Notes: generated by a model not told the origin, from the sequence alone. Counted from the stretch's first letter, positions 1 through 14,807 are shown. The stretch is 64,000 nucleotides of DNA from Syngnathus acus (GCF_901709675.1 NC_051097.1:11324039-11388038), one strand, 5' to 3'. Translations and numbers: made by a program.

Positions 1-25
1 ATGCACACACATGCGCGCACGCACG

Positions 26-117
<92 letters not shown>

Positions 118-1611
118 GGCGCGCCGATGGATTAACAAGGCCAATATTTCTGGCCGGGACAGGAAATCACTGAACACTTGTCAGGAAACTGGAAATCAAT
201 AAGATCCACATCATTGACCAGCATGCAACGCACTCCTTCCTTCTCCTCCCGAAAGGCTCGTTGACCAGACGCAAATTTCCCCAAATATGGAGGAGGAAAG
301 GAACGTTTCTGACAAGAAATATGGATGGAGAGAGTGTGGCTTAAAACAAGGTGTGGAAATGAAGCCAGCTCAGTGCTGCCCAGGCATGTGGTGGCACAAA
401 GCGGTACTACACCGAAGGCACGACACTAACTGACTTGCCTCTGGACTTCAAGAAAACAAATAAAACGTGAACATGGGACCTGACTAAGGCCTTCAATGGG
501 CCTCAACTTGACACGGAGCCCACCTTGTGGAATGCCGAGTGATGTAAGATTACAAAACAAACATCCGGATGCCACTGAAACGTGTGCATGTGTGTGTGCG
601 TGCGTGCGCGGATGTCCAATTGAGACACATTTTGTGAAAATAAGCGTCGGAAGAAAATAAACGTGTTGCTGATTTCGCCATCGGCCATCTGTTGCTGGAA
701 GATTCACACAGAGAGAGCAATAAAAAGGGGGGGGGGGGGCGCAGCAACACATTTTGTATGCTTTTTATGTTTTGTGTCTTTCCCGCAACTCTCTACAGGC
801 AACCAAAGGCGCATTTTGCCAGCCATTGGGTGGATTTAGCGCTTAGAAAAAGATGACAATTGTTTAAGGGGGGAAAACAATTCCACACGCACAATAACAC
901 ACACTGCCGTCCGTCCATTGACAAAATGACACACAATGCACCAAGATACACACACACACACACACACTTTTGCACCCGCGCGAGCGCATATTGAATGATT
1001 TTGATTCCTCAGCACCGCGGGACAGACAAGCTATCCACTAGGGCGCCGTGCTGCCTGCCACCAGTCAACAAAAGCATCCGTGTTGTTTGAACTTTTGTGT
1101 CACCGCGAGCAGCGTGACAAATGACCTGGCACGCTGACTACGACATGAATATTTCACGTATCACGCTCCACTAGCTTAATGCTAACATGTGGCCTCCATT
1201 TTTTCTTTTTTGGTGTGTAACCCAACCCAAGTGACGGGTTCACAGGCAGGATGATTGTAAAGCTTCCAACAGCTGCTCCTCAACAGATGTCCGTAAAAGA
1301 AATGGAGAATTCAAAAGGCGCCATACGGGGCGCGGGTATGACGACATTTGCGCCGCCGCCGTCAGTGACAAAAAGACGTGCCGTCTACCTGCTCGGCCCT
1401 CAACAGGTGGCGCCGTCAGATGCGCCGATGACTCGTACGCGGCGGCCATTAGCGGGTACAGCATGTGTGCGCGGCACATTGCGTGGAAATGAGACAAACT
1501 GTTGAGTAACCGAAAAAACACGTCAGCTGGCACCGGCCAACCTGGCGGGCGGGCTAATTTTGTTCAGGAGGCGCTGGCGCAATCGCCAGCCAGCCCCAAA
1601 GTGTATGTTAC
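1..1611. other. Non-coding DNA with CA repeats
   Basis: A CA repeat of about 86 bp (30-115), a poly-G run (727-739) and a second CA run (about 948-967). Open frames here are repeat-derived His/Thr strings or unrelated to any family. Confidence 0.7.
30..115. repeat. CA microsatellite
   Basis: About 43 uninterrupted CA units. Confidence 0.95.
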
Positions 1612-2018
1612 GTGACGTATACGTGTGCGTGTGCGTGTGTGTGCGGAGCAGAGACGCAAGGAACAGATTGGCGGGGGAAGCGGACTCCTGCGCCTGAGGA
1701 ATACTGCGGCGTCGAGGATCCGAGCGCCGCCCACGTCCCACCCTGGGCCGCCGGTTACCCGCTGCAGCACATGGAGCCCGGCCAGCCCGCGGCCCCCCGC
1801 GCCATCTGTCTCCCGGGACTGACGACTTCACCCTCCGTCTCTCCTCCTCCTCCTCCTCTTTCGACAAGAAAAAAATAAAAATATCGGGCCCTACGGTGGC
1901 ACCAAAGTGTGCACGAGGAGGAGGACGGCGGGAATATTGGCGGGATGATTCACGTGGGTGAAGAGCCCAACGCGAGGCCCGCCAAGATGGAGGCGATGTG
2001 AGCGACAGTTGCCGATTG
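1612..2018 (+). other. CpG-rich patch ending in a strong splice donor (possible untranslated first exon)
   Basis: Dense CG from about 1680 to 2010, then GATTG followed by GTGAGT (exon end 2018). No translation resembles a known protein. It could be an alternative distal ntng2 first exon or the start of another transcript; orientation is inferred only from the donor. Confidence 0.3.
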
Positions 2019-5000
2019 GTGAGTCTTGAATTTATTTATTTATTTTCAATCCTGGTACACTTGGTAAAAAAAAATGTTTTCTTACTTTGCTGTACGTACA
2101 CAAGTTTCCTGAATAATCAACGTCAGATTTGACCAGAAAAATCTGGCGGCACGACACCAAACAAAATTGGCATCCAAAATTGCTCCGATCCACTAAAACC
2201 CACAAAAATTTGAAAACTATGACTTGAGGGAAAGTGAGAACGGATGCACAAGTTTAAACGTGTCCAGAATGCCCCCCCCCCCCCGCGCATTAAACGAGTG
2301 CATGTGTACTTGACTAGTTTCCCCACACCTCCCACAGCATAATAATTACGATTTTGACTTTGGCCGATTTAAGCGCAGCCTCCCGGGAAGGTCTGAAGTC
2401 CCACAATGCCCCGCGTCGTCTGCCGAGATAATGAGGCTGCCGCCATGACACCATGCTGGGTGGGAAGGTCGCTTTGGGTGCCGTAAGGACCGATAATGAG
2501 GGACAAACTGGCGCAGGGCATGTGGCGGCGGCGGCGGCGTAGGTGGGCGGGCGCCGGTTCGGAGGCAAGCGCAGCGGGGGCCGGGCGCCTTGACATGAAG
2601 CGGAGGAAGAGACGAGGGAACAAAGATGCGCACCCCAAACGAGAGATTCCGTTCACACCATACTGAAGAAAACTGCCTGACGCAAACGCTAACGAGTCGC
2701 CGCTTTACTGGCCGCTCGTTAAGCCACGGGCAAACGAAAACATGGGCTCCCTTTGGGCTGCTCCGCCGAAGCCCCTGCTAGCGCACTAACACGTTGTGCC
2801 CGGCCGGCCGGGTACATTTGTAAATGGCTCTCTCGCAGGTGGCGTTTCTTTGCTTTTTGCACATCTTGACATGCTTTTATCAAATCTGTCTTCAAGGACA
2901 CTTTGGTTTGTTTGCTTGTTTGTTTGTTGCAGCCCACACACGTGAATTTAGTAGCGATGGACGCATTGGACTATTTGTTAGCATGGAGCTAGTCAGGTCC
3001 TAAGCGGCGCTCCGACAAATTCAGCCACCCGGGTTTAGTTGGATTATTGACAGCTGACCTGAAGCGGCAAATGCGTAGTTTTGCTTTTAAGCTTTACTCC
3101 CAAAGGACGGGGAACCTTTTGCCCTGCCTGACTCGCTGACGTCTGCGCTTTTTGTACAAATTGATTCCCTAACGAAGGAAGCTCACAAAAACCGCTTGGT
3201 TGTGCGGTGTAAAAAAATGGAAAGGGTGAGCCAGTTGATTTGGCAAAACATTCCTTTCCTCTCGCCGCAATAAAAGGCGGTTACTGTTCCTATTTTGCAT
3301 CGGCCTCTTCAGGTGTCGTCCTTCACAAGGATCAATGAGTCTTCCTTATTTAGATCAATGCCGACGCTATTTTGGTTATGGCAGGAAGCGTCTCGATCAA
3401 TGACAAGGCGTTTTTTTTTTGTTTTTTTTAATACCTTCACTTCAGGCAGGCTGATGGGAAAAAAGCGGCCCAACGGTGCGTTCAAGGCCGCGCCGTCTGG
3501 GAACGCTCGACGATCGTTCATCTGCCGGTAATCCGGCGGCACGTCGCCAAGTGTGACATCACTCAGGTGATGTGGGTTTTTTTTTCTCCCCGGCAACGGT
3601 TGTCCCCGCAGGAAGCTGCCAACTGGAGCGTGAAAGCGGCGGGCAGGCCTCGGATCACCTGCTCCCAAATCCAATCTGACAGGTAGCGGTGGGACGTCAA
3701 CGGAGCGCTCGCCGAAGGGGCGTGGCGTGGATCGGGAAGGCTAAACACCACCGGATGGTCCCGCCAAGCCCATCTTGAAAAGGCCGTCGTCGTATTGTTT
3801 CAATAAAAAGATAACTGCGCACATTTATGACACGAGCGCAAAGCTCGCGCTTAATGAGCGGGAGCCATGGTAAGCTCGTTAGGGCCGGCCGTGTTGCCTT
3901 TGAAATAAAAGCGCTGTGGTGAGAGCCGTTTGGCGACATCCAAATCCTTCAACGATTTATCAAGCAAAATTACAGAAAATTTGACTTTGCCATAAAACTT
4001 CTAAAGGTCACTGTGTGGATTAATTTGGCTCCTGACATTTTTTCTTTCAAACTAAAAGGAACAAAACAAGTCAGAGTCTTCCTGGCAAACAAACAGTGGT
4101 GGTGACCCTCCCATCTATTTTTAGCGGGACGGGAAGGCCTTCGCCTCCACAGCGGGTCATCAAAGATTAAAGGCGCCGTCAGCACCAATTAAAGTGACAA
4201 AATCATGTCGGTTTTCTGTTGACGGACAGCACCAATGCTTTTGTAGACTCGTACAATTTTGGAAGTTACATGATCGTCGGCCATCTTTAGATTCAAAAGG
4301 CAAAGTCTGCAGCATTTTCAGTTTTAATCCTTTGGTGAATTTGATTTTTTTCATGATCCAATCCGTCATTCTAAATTGATAATTCATTTCTTTGAAAATG
4401 TTCCTTTTCACTGAAAATGTTGCTATATTGTGCAGCGCAATCCAAATCTCGCTTTCAGTAGCGGCTCAGTGCTTCCGGACATGTTGTGGCACAATGTGGT
4501 ATTACGCTACCCCCTGCAAAAAAAGATCAAAATTGCAATATAGCGGCTGGTCACTTTTATTGACTTTTACGGCGGTTACTGATTGCAAGCAATGGCTGCG
4601 ACATGATCAACGGAGCGTAACGCCTGCAAATCTAAACTTTGATCTTTGACAAAAGTTGCGTTCTCCGGCGTTTGTTTCAATTCAGTTTGCCGTTTCCGCA
4701 CACGTTCGAGCCGCATATGATGACACGAGCATTAAAGCGGGGTGTGCGACTCGTCTGTGTGTGTGTGTGTGTGTATAGGAAAATGTGAAAAGCACACGCT
4801 CCTGCCATTGATCTTTGCACACGCAATTCATCGTCAATATTCAAAGTGGTAACATCAATGATATCATCTCACTTCCAAGATTAAAAAGCTTCCAACAACA
4901 CATACAAACAAAAGCGGCAAACAATACTCATAGACATATTTTCCACTAATATTCCGACGAGGCTTTCTCAGTCAAACTGTGACTGTGAACAAGAAAGTAA

Positions 5001-8000
5001 AGCTGCTAGAAATGAGGTCCTCCGTTGTTGTGTCAAGACGACCATCAGTCAGCGGGAATCAGATGAGCCTGCACATTGTGTGTCCACAATTAAGGCTGAG
5101 CCTTCACTAAGGCCTTGCGACCCTCGACCTTTGCCGTCGTCAGCAAACGTGAAGGAAAGGTATGACATCAAACATTCATAATCCCCAGCCAGAAAAAAAA
5201 CTCTTATAAACTGCAGCAGCTTTAAAATATGAACCTTTTTATGGCACTCTGATGGCTTAATCGCCAATCAATAGCGGTCCGCGGCGGTGGCCCGGGCGGG
5301 CGGGAATGCCGTGGCGCTGATGAAAAATGCATGAGCAGGGGCGGTGGCGTAGCGCAGCGCTTCAAGGTGGTGCAGAGAGGCTGGGGGGGTTAGCATGAGT
5401 GTGTGTGGGAAGGGGGGGGGGTCAGAAAATTAAACCTCGTCTGCCACATTTGCTGAGTTGCACCGAGGAAGTTTGTGGCCTGTGTGTGTGTGTGTGTTTC
5501 TGTACATCCAGCAGTGCCATTGAAATGATGAAATTCAGATCTGTCTCCATGTGTGGCTCCACTGATTTTCCGAAATTCGCCGTGAGCGTGTTAGCGTCAT
5601 CGTATGGAAAGTGCTAATACTTTTATTGTCTTGTAACAAACTCAAAGGCGGATGGATCGCCATGTCTCGGGGACATTCTCTGGTGGACTTTCTTTTCTCC
5701 TTTTTATGATGTAAGAGCCAAAGATTCACAGTCATCTTCAAGCATAGCAGTGAAATCATCGGTCGGCCGGTCGGCCGGCCTCTCTCTGAAGGACGCGGCA
5801 AAGACGCTCAAAAGCGATAACAAATCAAACTCTTCCCATATCAAACGGGCTCGATGTCAGCATTTATTACAGGAATCCCACATTGGTATCGCTCACCGAC
5901 GCCACTCGGCTTTCCTCCCCCCCGCCCCGCCCTTTCTAACACTACTCCCACTTGCAGCATTCCAACACACAGCGGCGCTTTGAAGTGGGAAGAATGCGGG
6001 ATGGCAAATTACCCGGGAGACGAGGATGCGCGGCTTTGAAGCGCTCCTTTGATAGCGTTGTTTGCTAGCGCACCGAGTACCGCCATCTCTTCTATTTTAT
6101 TTTTTTTACCTACACAGCGACGGGATTACTCGCATGCCAGAAAAACATTTCGGACGACAAGCATAGAGGGAAACATCCTGAATACCATTTGCTAGTGACG
6201 TGAAGACAAATTAGGATCCGTGGCACAGGCCAGACGAGTTAACGGCTAGCTGCTGAGATTAGCCGGGCAAAATGCTAACATACGCTAATGTAGAGCGACA
6301 GCGCTAACATAATGTTATCACTGCGGCAACAGCCAAATGCTCATGCTACGCGAAGCTAATGAGACTAGCTACTCTGACTCCCTTCATGTAAATTTGAGTA
6401 TTTGGACTTTTTGGAAAGTGTCAAATTCCCCTGGAGTTTTTTTTCTTTTCTTTTCCACGTCACGGACGAGATCTGAGGGCCGGCTAATGATCGTCAACGG
6501 GCTCCTCTTGTTCAAACCACCAGAGAGCTGGGATCATTCTCCTCTGAGATGATGCAAGTCATTTGAATCGGGGCGTAATGACACACGCGCGATTGTCGGT
6601 GGCTGCTCGCGACGCTTCCACGCATCATAAAACGCTTGCGCTTCATTAGACACGGAATTTCATTGACGCGCTTTGACAGCTGCCTCCATTTTGAAGCCTC
6701 GTCGTAGATGAAAGGCGGCGGGGCGGGGTGGGGCGGGTGACCGCTTTTGCCAAGGTGACCGAGCCATCTATCATGTTACCCCTAAAATTTCAAACATTGA
6801 AATGTATTTTCAAGAACATTTCTGAATTGATACACATACATTTAACATCTATTTCATAATCGCTCAATACAGAAGCAACGTATGAGGAACTTTTTTTTAT
6901 TTTTTATTCTCTGGCCTGTCTTCCCGTTTTAAAAGTCAAAAGTTTGCCCACCTCCGACTCAGATGGTTAAACGTGATCAAGGGTCCCGGTTCCTCAAAAG
7001 GAGTCCAATGCCGGCTCATCACGCCATCCGTCCGTCCAATCAATTCAGAGCGGCCACGTTTTTAATTTTACAAGGACAGACAGACATACAGCGTAGCGTA
7101 GGTGGTCTCCATGTCTGAGCAGGACTTCATGCGACCCATTTTTAATAATAGCTGTTGTCGAATATACGATATTGTTTTCTTATCTTACGGCCAAGCAGTC
7201 GAGTCCCCTTTTTTTCAAAACCTCTTTGGCAACACGGAGCCGACTACTAGCTTTTAGCACTTCACAGTCTCCATGGAAAAGCAGGAGAAGGATGGAATGT
7301 GCAGGAAAAGAAAGAGGCCAGCCCATGACTCTGCGTCACTGCATCTAACGGCCGCCATGACACGACGCTGCTGATGGTTCACGTTACAAAAAAAGAAGAA
7401 AAATCCCAAAACTGGTGCGTCTGTGACCTCACGCAGAGTTTCTTTCTTTTCTAGGCCTAATTCACGTCATGCTCTTTCTAAGCTTTTTGTCCTTTTTCCA
7501 AGTGAAATCCACAAAGATTCCTTTTTTTTTTTTTAAAATAGGTTAAGTCTCCGTAAATAACCAAGTCACTTTTATTCAGGTAAATGCGGCAATATTGCTA
7601 CTTTGGCTAGTAAAGACACGCGTCATTGCCACAAGGAAGATTTTAACAATGCCCCAAGTCCACGCACACACACACACACACACAAAGGAACGCATGTGCA
7701 CACATGGGTGCGGTGTCTTTTTAATCTCCACATTACCAGCATGAGACTGCTAATGAGAGCCATCATGATTTTTTTTCCCCTCGTTTTAAGGCTATTGAGC
7801 ATGCAGCTGCTGGTGGAAACTCTGTGCGCGTGTGTAATGAGGCTTGAAGAAAATGGGTGGACGGGTTAAACCCAACACTGCGGCGAGCGGCAGCCGCTGG
7901 GGGAGTTAGGGGGTTAGTCGGAGGGGGGTGGGGGTGATGTGCGGCGAGAGAAGTGGGATCCACTCTTGTGATACAACTTTCTTGAGTGTTTCATCACCCT

Positions 8001-8900
8001 TCGCTAAGGAATGGGAGGGGGGGGGGCTTCTTGTGGGACCGCAAGGGCTCCCTCTCATCTTAAGGTTGAGGGGGTGGAATTGATGAATACGCGTTACAAG
8101 TGGCGGGCATCCGGGATGATGGCGGCCAAATAAAAGGTGACTTAATGCTACGCTGACCTTGTTTGCCTTTTTCTTCACCCCGCTGGAGCAAAAGCGTGCT
8201 CGTCTTTTGTTGCGAGCCCAGACGACAACAGCGGTCGGTCCCACGTAACACAAACAATTTTAGCCACTGATGACTCCATTTTGGAGATTGTAGCGCAGCG
8301 CGGCGCGAGCGTGCAAGAGTCGGCATTTTGCGTGCGGGTTTCACGTGCCGGGCCCGGCTTATGACATATGAACGACTTGCGGTGCATCTTCTTGACATCG
8401 GCCGCAATGTCGTCAAAGCGTCAGAGGCCGCGTCGCAACACGTGTCCAACTCACTTCAAATGCTCGCTAGTTAGCAACAAAGCTAACGACAAGTGGGTCA
8501 ACAAACAAAGCATCTCGCCTCTCTGACATTGTAGAGGAGCAAGAGAGGAAAGGACCACATCCATATTGAACTTGGCCTCCAAGCTGCCGTCTCTTTCTTT
8601 GCCTTAATTGCGCCTCCATCAAACGCCGGCCGGCGCTCATTTGCCACCCGGGAGCCGCGCCGACACCTCGGAGGGGTCGCGGTGACAAGATTGCGGCGGC
8701 TAGGTGCTAAACGACAGTGAGCTCACATGCGGCGATCAATAGCGCATCGATAGCGGCCCGCCGGGTAATCGCAAAGCGCGGTGATTAACGGCGGACGATC
8801 GATGGCCGTTAACCCTCGCGCGTACGCATTAGCCGGCCCGTCGGCGTCAAGCGGGGGCTGACGGATGCCGCGCCAGACGTCACGCGGCAAATGTCCCGCC
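2019..8900. other. Gene-free upstream DNA
   Basis: Short TG/CA runs (about 4757-4774, 5482-5497, 7668-7685) and homopolymers (C near 2273-2284, T near 7520-7534). No frame has splice-bounded coding character or family resemblance. Confidence 0.6.
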
Positions 8901-10944
8901 GTCAACTTTCATTTGCTCGCTGGGCCTACGGTGGGGATTTTGCAGACTGACTCAGAACCGTCTCTACCACTGGATACAAAAGCAGAAGTTCAGACAATTC
9001 TGAAGGGAATTGGATTAGATACAACAACAACAAAAAAAACATTCATGAGTGTTAACTGCTTTGGACCAGAAGAGGGCGATGCCAGCAGGGAGGGGCGCCC
9101 AAATGAGGTCAGAGGAAGAGGATGCGCCTCTCTGCCTCACACCTGGCGATCCTGCTCGCGTTTGCTCCCTTCCTCATCCTTGTCTTTAATGCACGACTCA
9201 GCACACACCTGGCCTCCCCCTCCCTCCCTCCCTCCCCCTCTCTCTCTCACCTTGATAGGCGGCCATGTTCCACGGAGTGTGGATCGATACGGCCGCCGCA
9301 AGGTCGCACTGGAATTGGATTAATAATAAAGTAAAGCAAGCGCAGCGTCTCCTGATCAGACCTCCATCAAAGGAATATGGAAATGCGGCGGATGCTCGTT
9401 TATTTCACATCCACCCAACGCCGCAATATGGAGCAACCGCACACAAAAATCATCTGAATTCGTTTTTTATCTCGTAACGTGTTTATTGCGAAGCCCTCCC
9501 CCCCCCCCCCAAAACTTGTCGTGCGCTTTGCAAACATGAATGCGAACAATGTGCGCCCACCCATATGGCAAGAGAGCTTTTATTAGCCAAGTCGACGGCG
9601 TGAAAGGGGGCAGTGGGGGCCGTCGGAGCGAGGCCGCCGGGACCAAAGTGCTCGCGGCCAAGCGTGAAGCAAAAAGCAGAGAAAGAACGTGACCCGCAGA
9701 GACCCAGGTGATGCCAGCGTTAATTACCGTCTGCTAATTACGAGGGAGACGCATCATTAAGCGGAGCGAGCCACCGGAGGGCTGGGAGGCCTCCCCGCGT
9801 AGCCCCCCCCCCCCTCCACTATTCTTCCCGACCCCGATCTTCTGTCCCAATTATCACGAGCCGGCTCGCTGCTCCTCCTCGCCAGTGTGCACACTAGCCA
9901 CAAACAAATGAGGGTTGGATGGGGGGAGGGGGCGGGGCTAAAGAGGGTGGACTTGGGCTCGGACAACCTTTCGATTTCAGGGTTAGCAGGCATCTTCATT
10001 CATTGGTTCAGGCTAAATCTGAATTTCGACCAGAACACTTTCCAGATATTGAGTCACGTGTGTTCTTTTTTTTTTAAGAAGCGAATCACACACAATTGCG
10101 ATGTCTCGCTTAGGGGAAAGATGGTCTGAAAGCAGGGAGGCCGGCCGGGCGCGTTGCGCGCTTCAACTTGTTATCTTTGTCAGCTGGAGAGACATTCCGA
10201 CTTTGGGGCGGCGGGGAAGCGCTCGGAAAACAAGCCGCGGACTGTTTGAGGACGAAGACGCGGGAAGTGACAGGTTGGGCTGCTAAGCAAATCTCCCGCT
10301 CCCTCGCCTGTCCTTTGCCGCTTATCGTGTTCCCGCCCAGAACCCCCCTGAGGTTTGAGGTAGGACCGCGTCCGTCGCTCCACAACTGGGGGGCGGGGCC
10401 AAAAGGCCAGATCTGGCCCTTAGCTTGTTTTTTTTTTTTTTTTCCATTTCCCCGTATTTGATTAGAGAGCCATCATAATTCATTTGGAATCCTTTGTCAG
10501 GTACAAGTCATAAAGCACTTTTGCCTTTGTTTACAAGCCATTTGTGTGACTGATTTGGGTGAACGATGGCAGACGAGTCATTACCGGCCTCGTTCGTCAA
10601 CCCCCCCCCCGCCCGCCCGCCCGCCCGCTCGCCTCGCCGGCATTTGCAGAAATTGCCACATCGCGCCATTCTTTGCGGCCAAATTGGGGGCGTGTGCTGA
10701 CGGATGCTAAGCTAATGATCAAAGTGTGCAAAATGCACGGCGGTGCACAAATGGAGGACGACTGGATGGGCGCTTAATATTGCAAGAGCCATTCCTCAAA
10801 AGACTTCTTCAGGGTACAGAAGTGGCACAATGGAGCTGCCCCAATGTGGAAAATTCTGAGAACTAGCGCACCTTTCCAGGCGCAGTATTAAAGTTATTTC
10901 TGTGCTTTTTGTTGTCAACAAATCCATTTCATCTCTGTTGGCGG

Positions 10945-11003
10945 GCCACATCAAATGAGATCTTGGGCCAAATGTGGCCCCCGGGCTGCAGTTTTGACAC
11001 CAG
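10945..11003. mobile_element. hAT-like terminal fragment
   Basis: TGTGGCCCCCGGGCTGCAG followed by TTTTGACACC is the familiar end signature of hAT-type vertebrate transposon relics. The opposite end was not found. Confidence 0.3.
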
Positions 11004-11489
11004 CCACGCACAGCAAACACTTGGTGTGCACTTTCGGTCCCAAATGCAAATGAGGCATCGGCCGGCGCCATGACAAATCCCTTGATTGGAAGCCTTTCAT
11101 TTACTTTGTGTCACAGTCGATCCGCAACTTTTCCCCTCGCCTGGCGTGCCGGCGTCCTTGCTCACGGGAGGAGTCAGCGCTTTCTCTCCCCCCCAAGCGA
11201 TCGTTGCGCCGATGGCCTGTCAGCGCGCCTTAAGGACGCCGCCGGGAGAGTGCGGCCTCACCTTTGCCACGCCTGACATTTTAATTTGTCACCGGCCGGG
11301 CCGTCCCGCTTCCATCGATAGCGCGTCAATGCATCAAAAGGCACGCGAGGGGATTTCGGACTTGCGTACTATCGATGCGTGCTTCCGATTAAGCGGCGGA
11401 CGCATACGAGAGAATGAGGACGAAGAGGAAGATTCATATCGGAGGAGATTATGAATTTATAAATCTGCATATGCAACTACTGCAGTGAT

Positions 11490-11577
11490 GGAAAGAGGTG
11501 AGCGTAATATTGTAGTGAAGCAGCATGTGGCTCGGAAAGAGGTGAGCGTAATATTGTAGTGAAGCAGCATGTGGCTC
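11490..11577. repeat. 44-bp perfect tandem duplication
   Basis: GGAAAGAGGTGAGCGTAATA begins each unit (11490 and 11534). I see no difference between the copies. Each includes a splice-donor-like AGAG-GTGAGC. Confidence 0.8.
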
Positions 11578-14062
11578 GTCAGCTCTCAGTCAAATGTGAG
11601 CACATTTGGAAAATTCAGCTCTCTTTCACAAAATATGACTTACCTGAAAAGACACAGGTCAGCTATCTTGCTTGGAAATGGCCATTTTAGACTCATCGGA
11701 GCGGCCGAGGGTCCTTTCAAAACACAACAAACAAATCATGAACCATTTTCGGAATGACATTTGAATTCATTCACAGTTAATATCAGGCACTGAATGAGGC
11801 GAAAGTCCACTTTTTAAGTAGAGTTACGATCTTGCTCGGGGATGGAATAAAAGTGGTCAAAGTCAAGGCGTAATTGTTTTCCATCTCATTCCTCCAACTT
11901 TTCCCTCATTAAGTCATCGCGGCTCAAGAGACAAGTCTCTCCTGGCAGTGTCAATATCGCTTTGGCGCACTTTGGCCCCGCAAAGACCTCGCCGACGTCC
12001 CGCTGCCCGCGTCAGCACAAACGCCGGCCGCCGTGTCAGGCTGCAAAAGCCCTCCATCAATACCCCCCCTCGCCACCCTCCGTGAGATCCCAGGGGCGGC
12101 GGGTCAATCCTAATTGTATGCTAATCAGGACAAAGCGCACTAACTGCTGACAATGGACGGGTGACACACAGCTATCGTGGCCAATGCAAAAGAGGGAGTG
12201 GGAGGGGGGGAGCGTCCGCCGCCGGTGAGCAATGCGGCGGCGGCGGCAATAAGGTGGATCCGGACCGTGCCGGCTGCTGTCGCCTTGAATATGCATGAGG
12301 CCGTGAGTTTGCTGAGAGATGCTCCCGGCGTGAGCAAGCACATTTGAAGTTAGTTGACCCGGCCCAAGTTTTTAGGGAGAGACGTGGCGTGGGGACGCGC
12401 CGACAGCAACGCGCTAAGTGTGATCGAATGACGCGGCGCACTCCGAGCCTTCCTTGGCGTGCATTCTTCTCACAACACGATCAATCTGTTCTCGGCGCAA
12501 CGTGGCACTTGTGCAACGGTTGCCATGTCAAGAAAAAAAACATGACAGGTTCCTCGTCGATGGCGTGCGGACTGTCGGAACATTTACATATCAAAGTTAG
12601 CAAAGACGCGGACATATGCGACTTTATTTTCTGCTTCACGTTCATCTTCCCGGGACGATAATTAGCATCCGTCGTCCTTTCAACGCGGCCGCACCCGACT
12701 GCGGGTTTGCGCTTCCTCTCATCTCTGCTCATTATTGGCCGAGGCTCCCATATGTCCCGTTTGAATGTTCACAACTAATCCTACGATGGTTCACAAAAAG
12801 AAAAAAAAAAAATGCTGTTGAGTAGTGTGCGATGAGCGATGACAGTCAGCGCTAATCCTGCTGACGGGCGCCGTGCATTTCCTGTGGTCGTTTCGCCGCC
12901 TTGTTGGTTGCACTTAAGGCTAAGCGCTGGCGGAAAAGGCCGCCTCAGCATTCCTGGTAACTGCGGAAAACCAGCTCGAGGAGTTCACGGGGGTGTTTGC
13001 GAGGAAACAAAAAAATAGATAGATTGACCAATCGAAAGAGTTGAAAATTGCGTTTTGCTTCTTCTTTGGCTTTTTATACCTTCCATTCAACATTTCCGGA
13101 TCGTTTGCCTTCCCGGAGACGATGATGCTGAAAGTTTTTTTTGAGGCTACGGATGCTTTTGCTAACCGCAATGTTCCCGCCTTCAAGACATCATCAGCCT
13201 GCCTCCCTCCCTTCTTGACCCGGCGTACACTTTCATCTCGTCCCCGAGGCCTCACGATATGGAGGTCGGCGTAATCCCACTGTATGTAATCTCCCTTTTA
13301 ATCGCCTCAAGCTTCACAATTTACACCAAAAAAAAGGGCGGGGTAAAAAAAAAAAAAGAAAAATAGGTGATGAGGTAAGGCAGGAGGTCCAACGCTTCTG
13401 TTAGCCTGTCTATAGCTTTTGCCATTATACTATGTTAGCATGACGCTAACAAACTCTCATTGGGTGAAATTGCACTTCAACGTTTTGCTGTTTAAATAAA
13501 CAATGTTTCATTTTTTTGTCCGTTTTTCAATGATGGACTTCACACCAAGCCTGGGGGGGATCAACTCGTCACTTCTACAGGTATTCCGGAGGTTAGCCAG
13601 AGAAGGTCGAGGGAACATGTAATTGGGTGCCGTTAAGTAGCAGCGGATTCGCGGCTGACAAGGACGCCACGGCGCCACTTTGCAGGCGTCCCGCCGGGGC
13701 CCAGCTTTTCTTCCGTGAAAATGGCCCGCTGGTGACTTCCCACCCGAGCGGTCAGGAGGGAGGTGACCTTGCGGCTGTCTCGGGAGTCGGAAATGGAAGC
13801 GGACGTCTTTGCACTTGGTCACCACTGTCCAAATGGGAAGATCAGCAAGCGAGCAAGCGAGCGAGCGAGCACACGTGCCACATTAGATTCCCTCTTTTCT
13901 CCTTCTTGCTCTTGAACACAGCAAGAAAAACAATTTGAAGGTCGCCCGTTCCTGCACCGCAAGCCCGACGGGCCGAGGATGACAAAACATTCAACTTCCG
14001 CTTCTCTTCTTTCACCTGCTTATGAGAATCCGATAGCACCCGAGCACCGCAGGCCAACCCGC

Positions 14063-14064
<2 letters not shown>

Positions 14065-14111
<47 letters not shown>
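14065..14111. repeat. GT microsatellite
   Basis: About 23 GT units. Confidence 0.95.
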
Positions 14112-14114
<3 letters not shown>

Positions 14115-14774
14115 AACATGAAGCTAAAGTGATGGAGATCGGGTGTCGGTAAGATGGGTCAGGGATGCTGCTAGTGCAAACACACTTTTATGCCGCTGGC
14201 CAAAAGGCTAGCTGAACTTGAAAGCTAAATTGCAATGTTTGCTCCATTTTACATCACAAAGTTTTACAAATTTGACGTCACCATTTTTCTGAATCATCTT
14301 GTTTTTTTTTTCTCCCACTGCAAGGCGATGGCGGGGCTATTCAACTTGCCGCCGCTGGATTTCAAGTTGCTCCAAGGATGAGGAGAAAGCAGCTGCTTTG
14401 GTGCAGCAGGAAGAGGAAGAAGCCCCTCATGTGAGGAGGAGGAGGAACGTGCATAATTCATGTTCAGCTCCTTTTAGAAACAGCGGCTGGCTTCGTCAGG
14501 ACGCCGTGCTTCACTCTCGCACTGCAGCGCCTCGGCTGTGTCAATTCGGGGGTTTTTTTCTCTTAGTTGAGGCGTTTTCTCTCGGCTTTCGCAGCGCTGT
14601 GTGCCTGCGTGCGGCGTGCGCGCGCCTGCGTTGGTTCACCTTGCTCTGCTCTTCACCCTCACTCCCCCTGACTGCACTCTACAAGGCCATTAGAGCTCCC
14701 CGAGGTCCACCGGGCCTGCTCGACTCTGTGTCGGCTTTCATGTGTCAGGAAAGGGGGGCTCCCTTCTCCTCTCA

Positions 14775-14807
<33 letters not shown>

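Larger units (their letters stand above)
8901..13999. other. Gene-free upstream DNA
   Basis: Contains poly-C near 9498-9511, GCCC repeats near 10606-10630, a hAT-like end sequence near 10945-11003 and the 44-bp tandem pair at 11490-11577. No gene supported. Confidence 0.6.

Noticed and set aside
1612-1878. Pro-rich frame in the CpG patch as a coding exon
   Set aside because: Several frames are open at once because of high GC; the peptide is unfamiliar.
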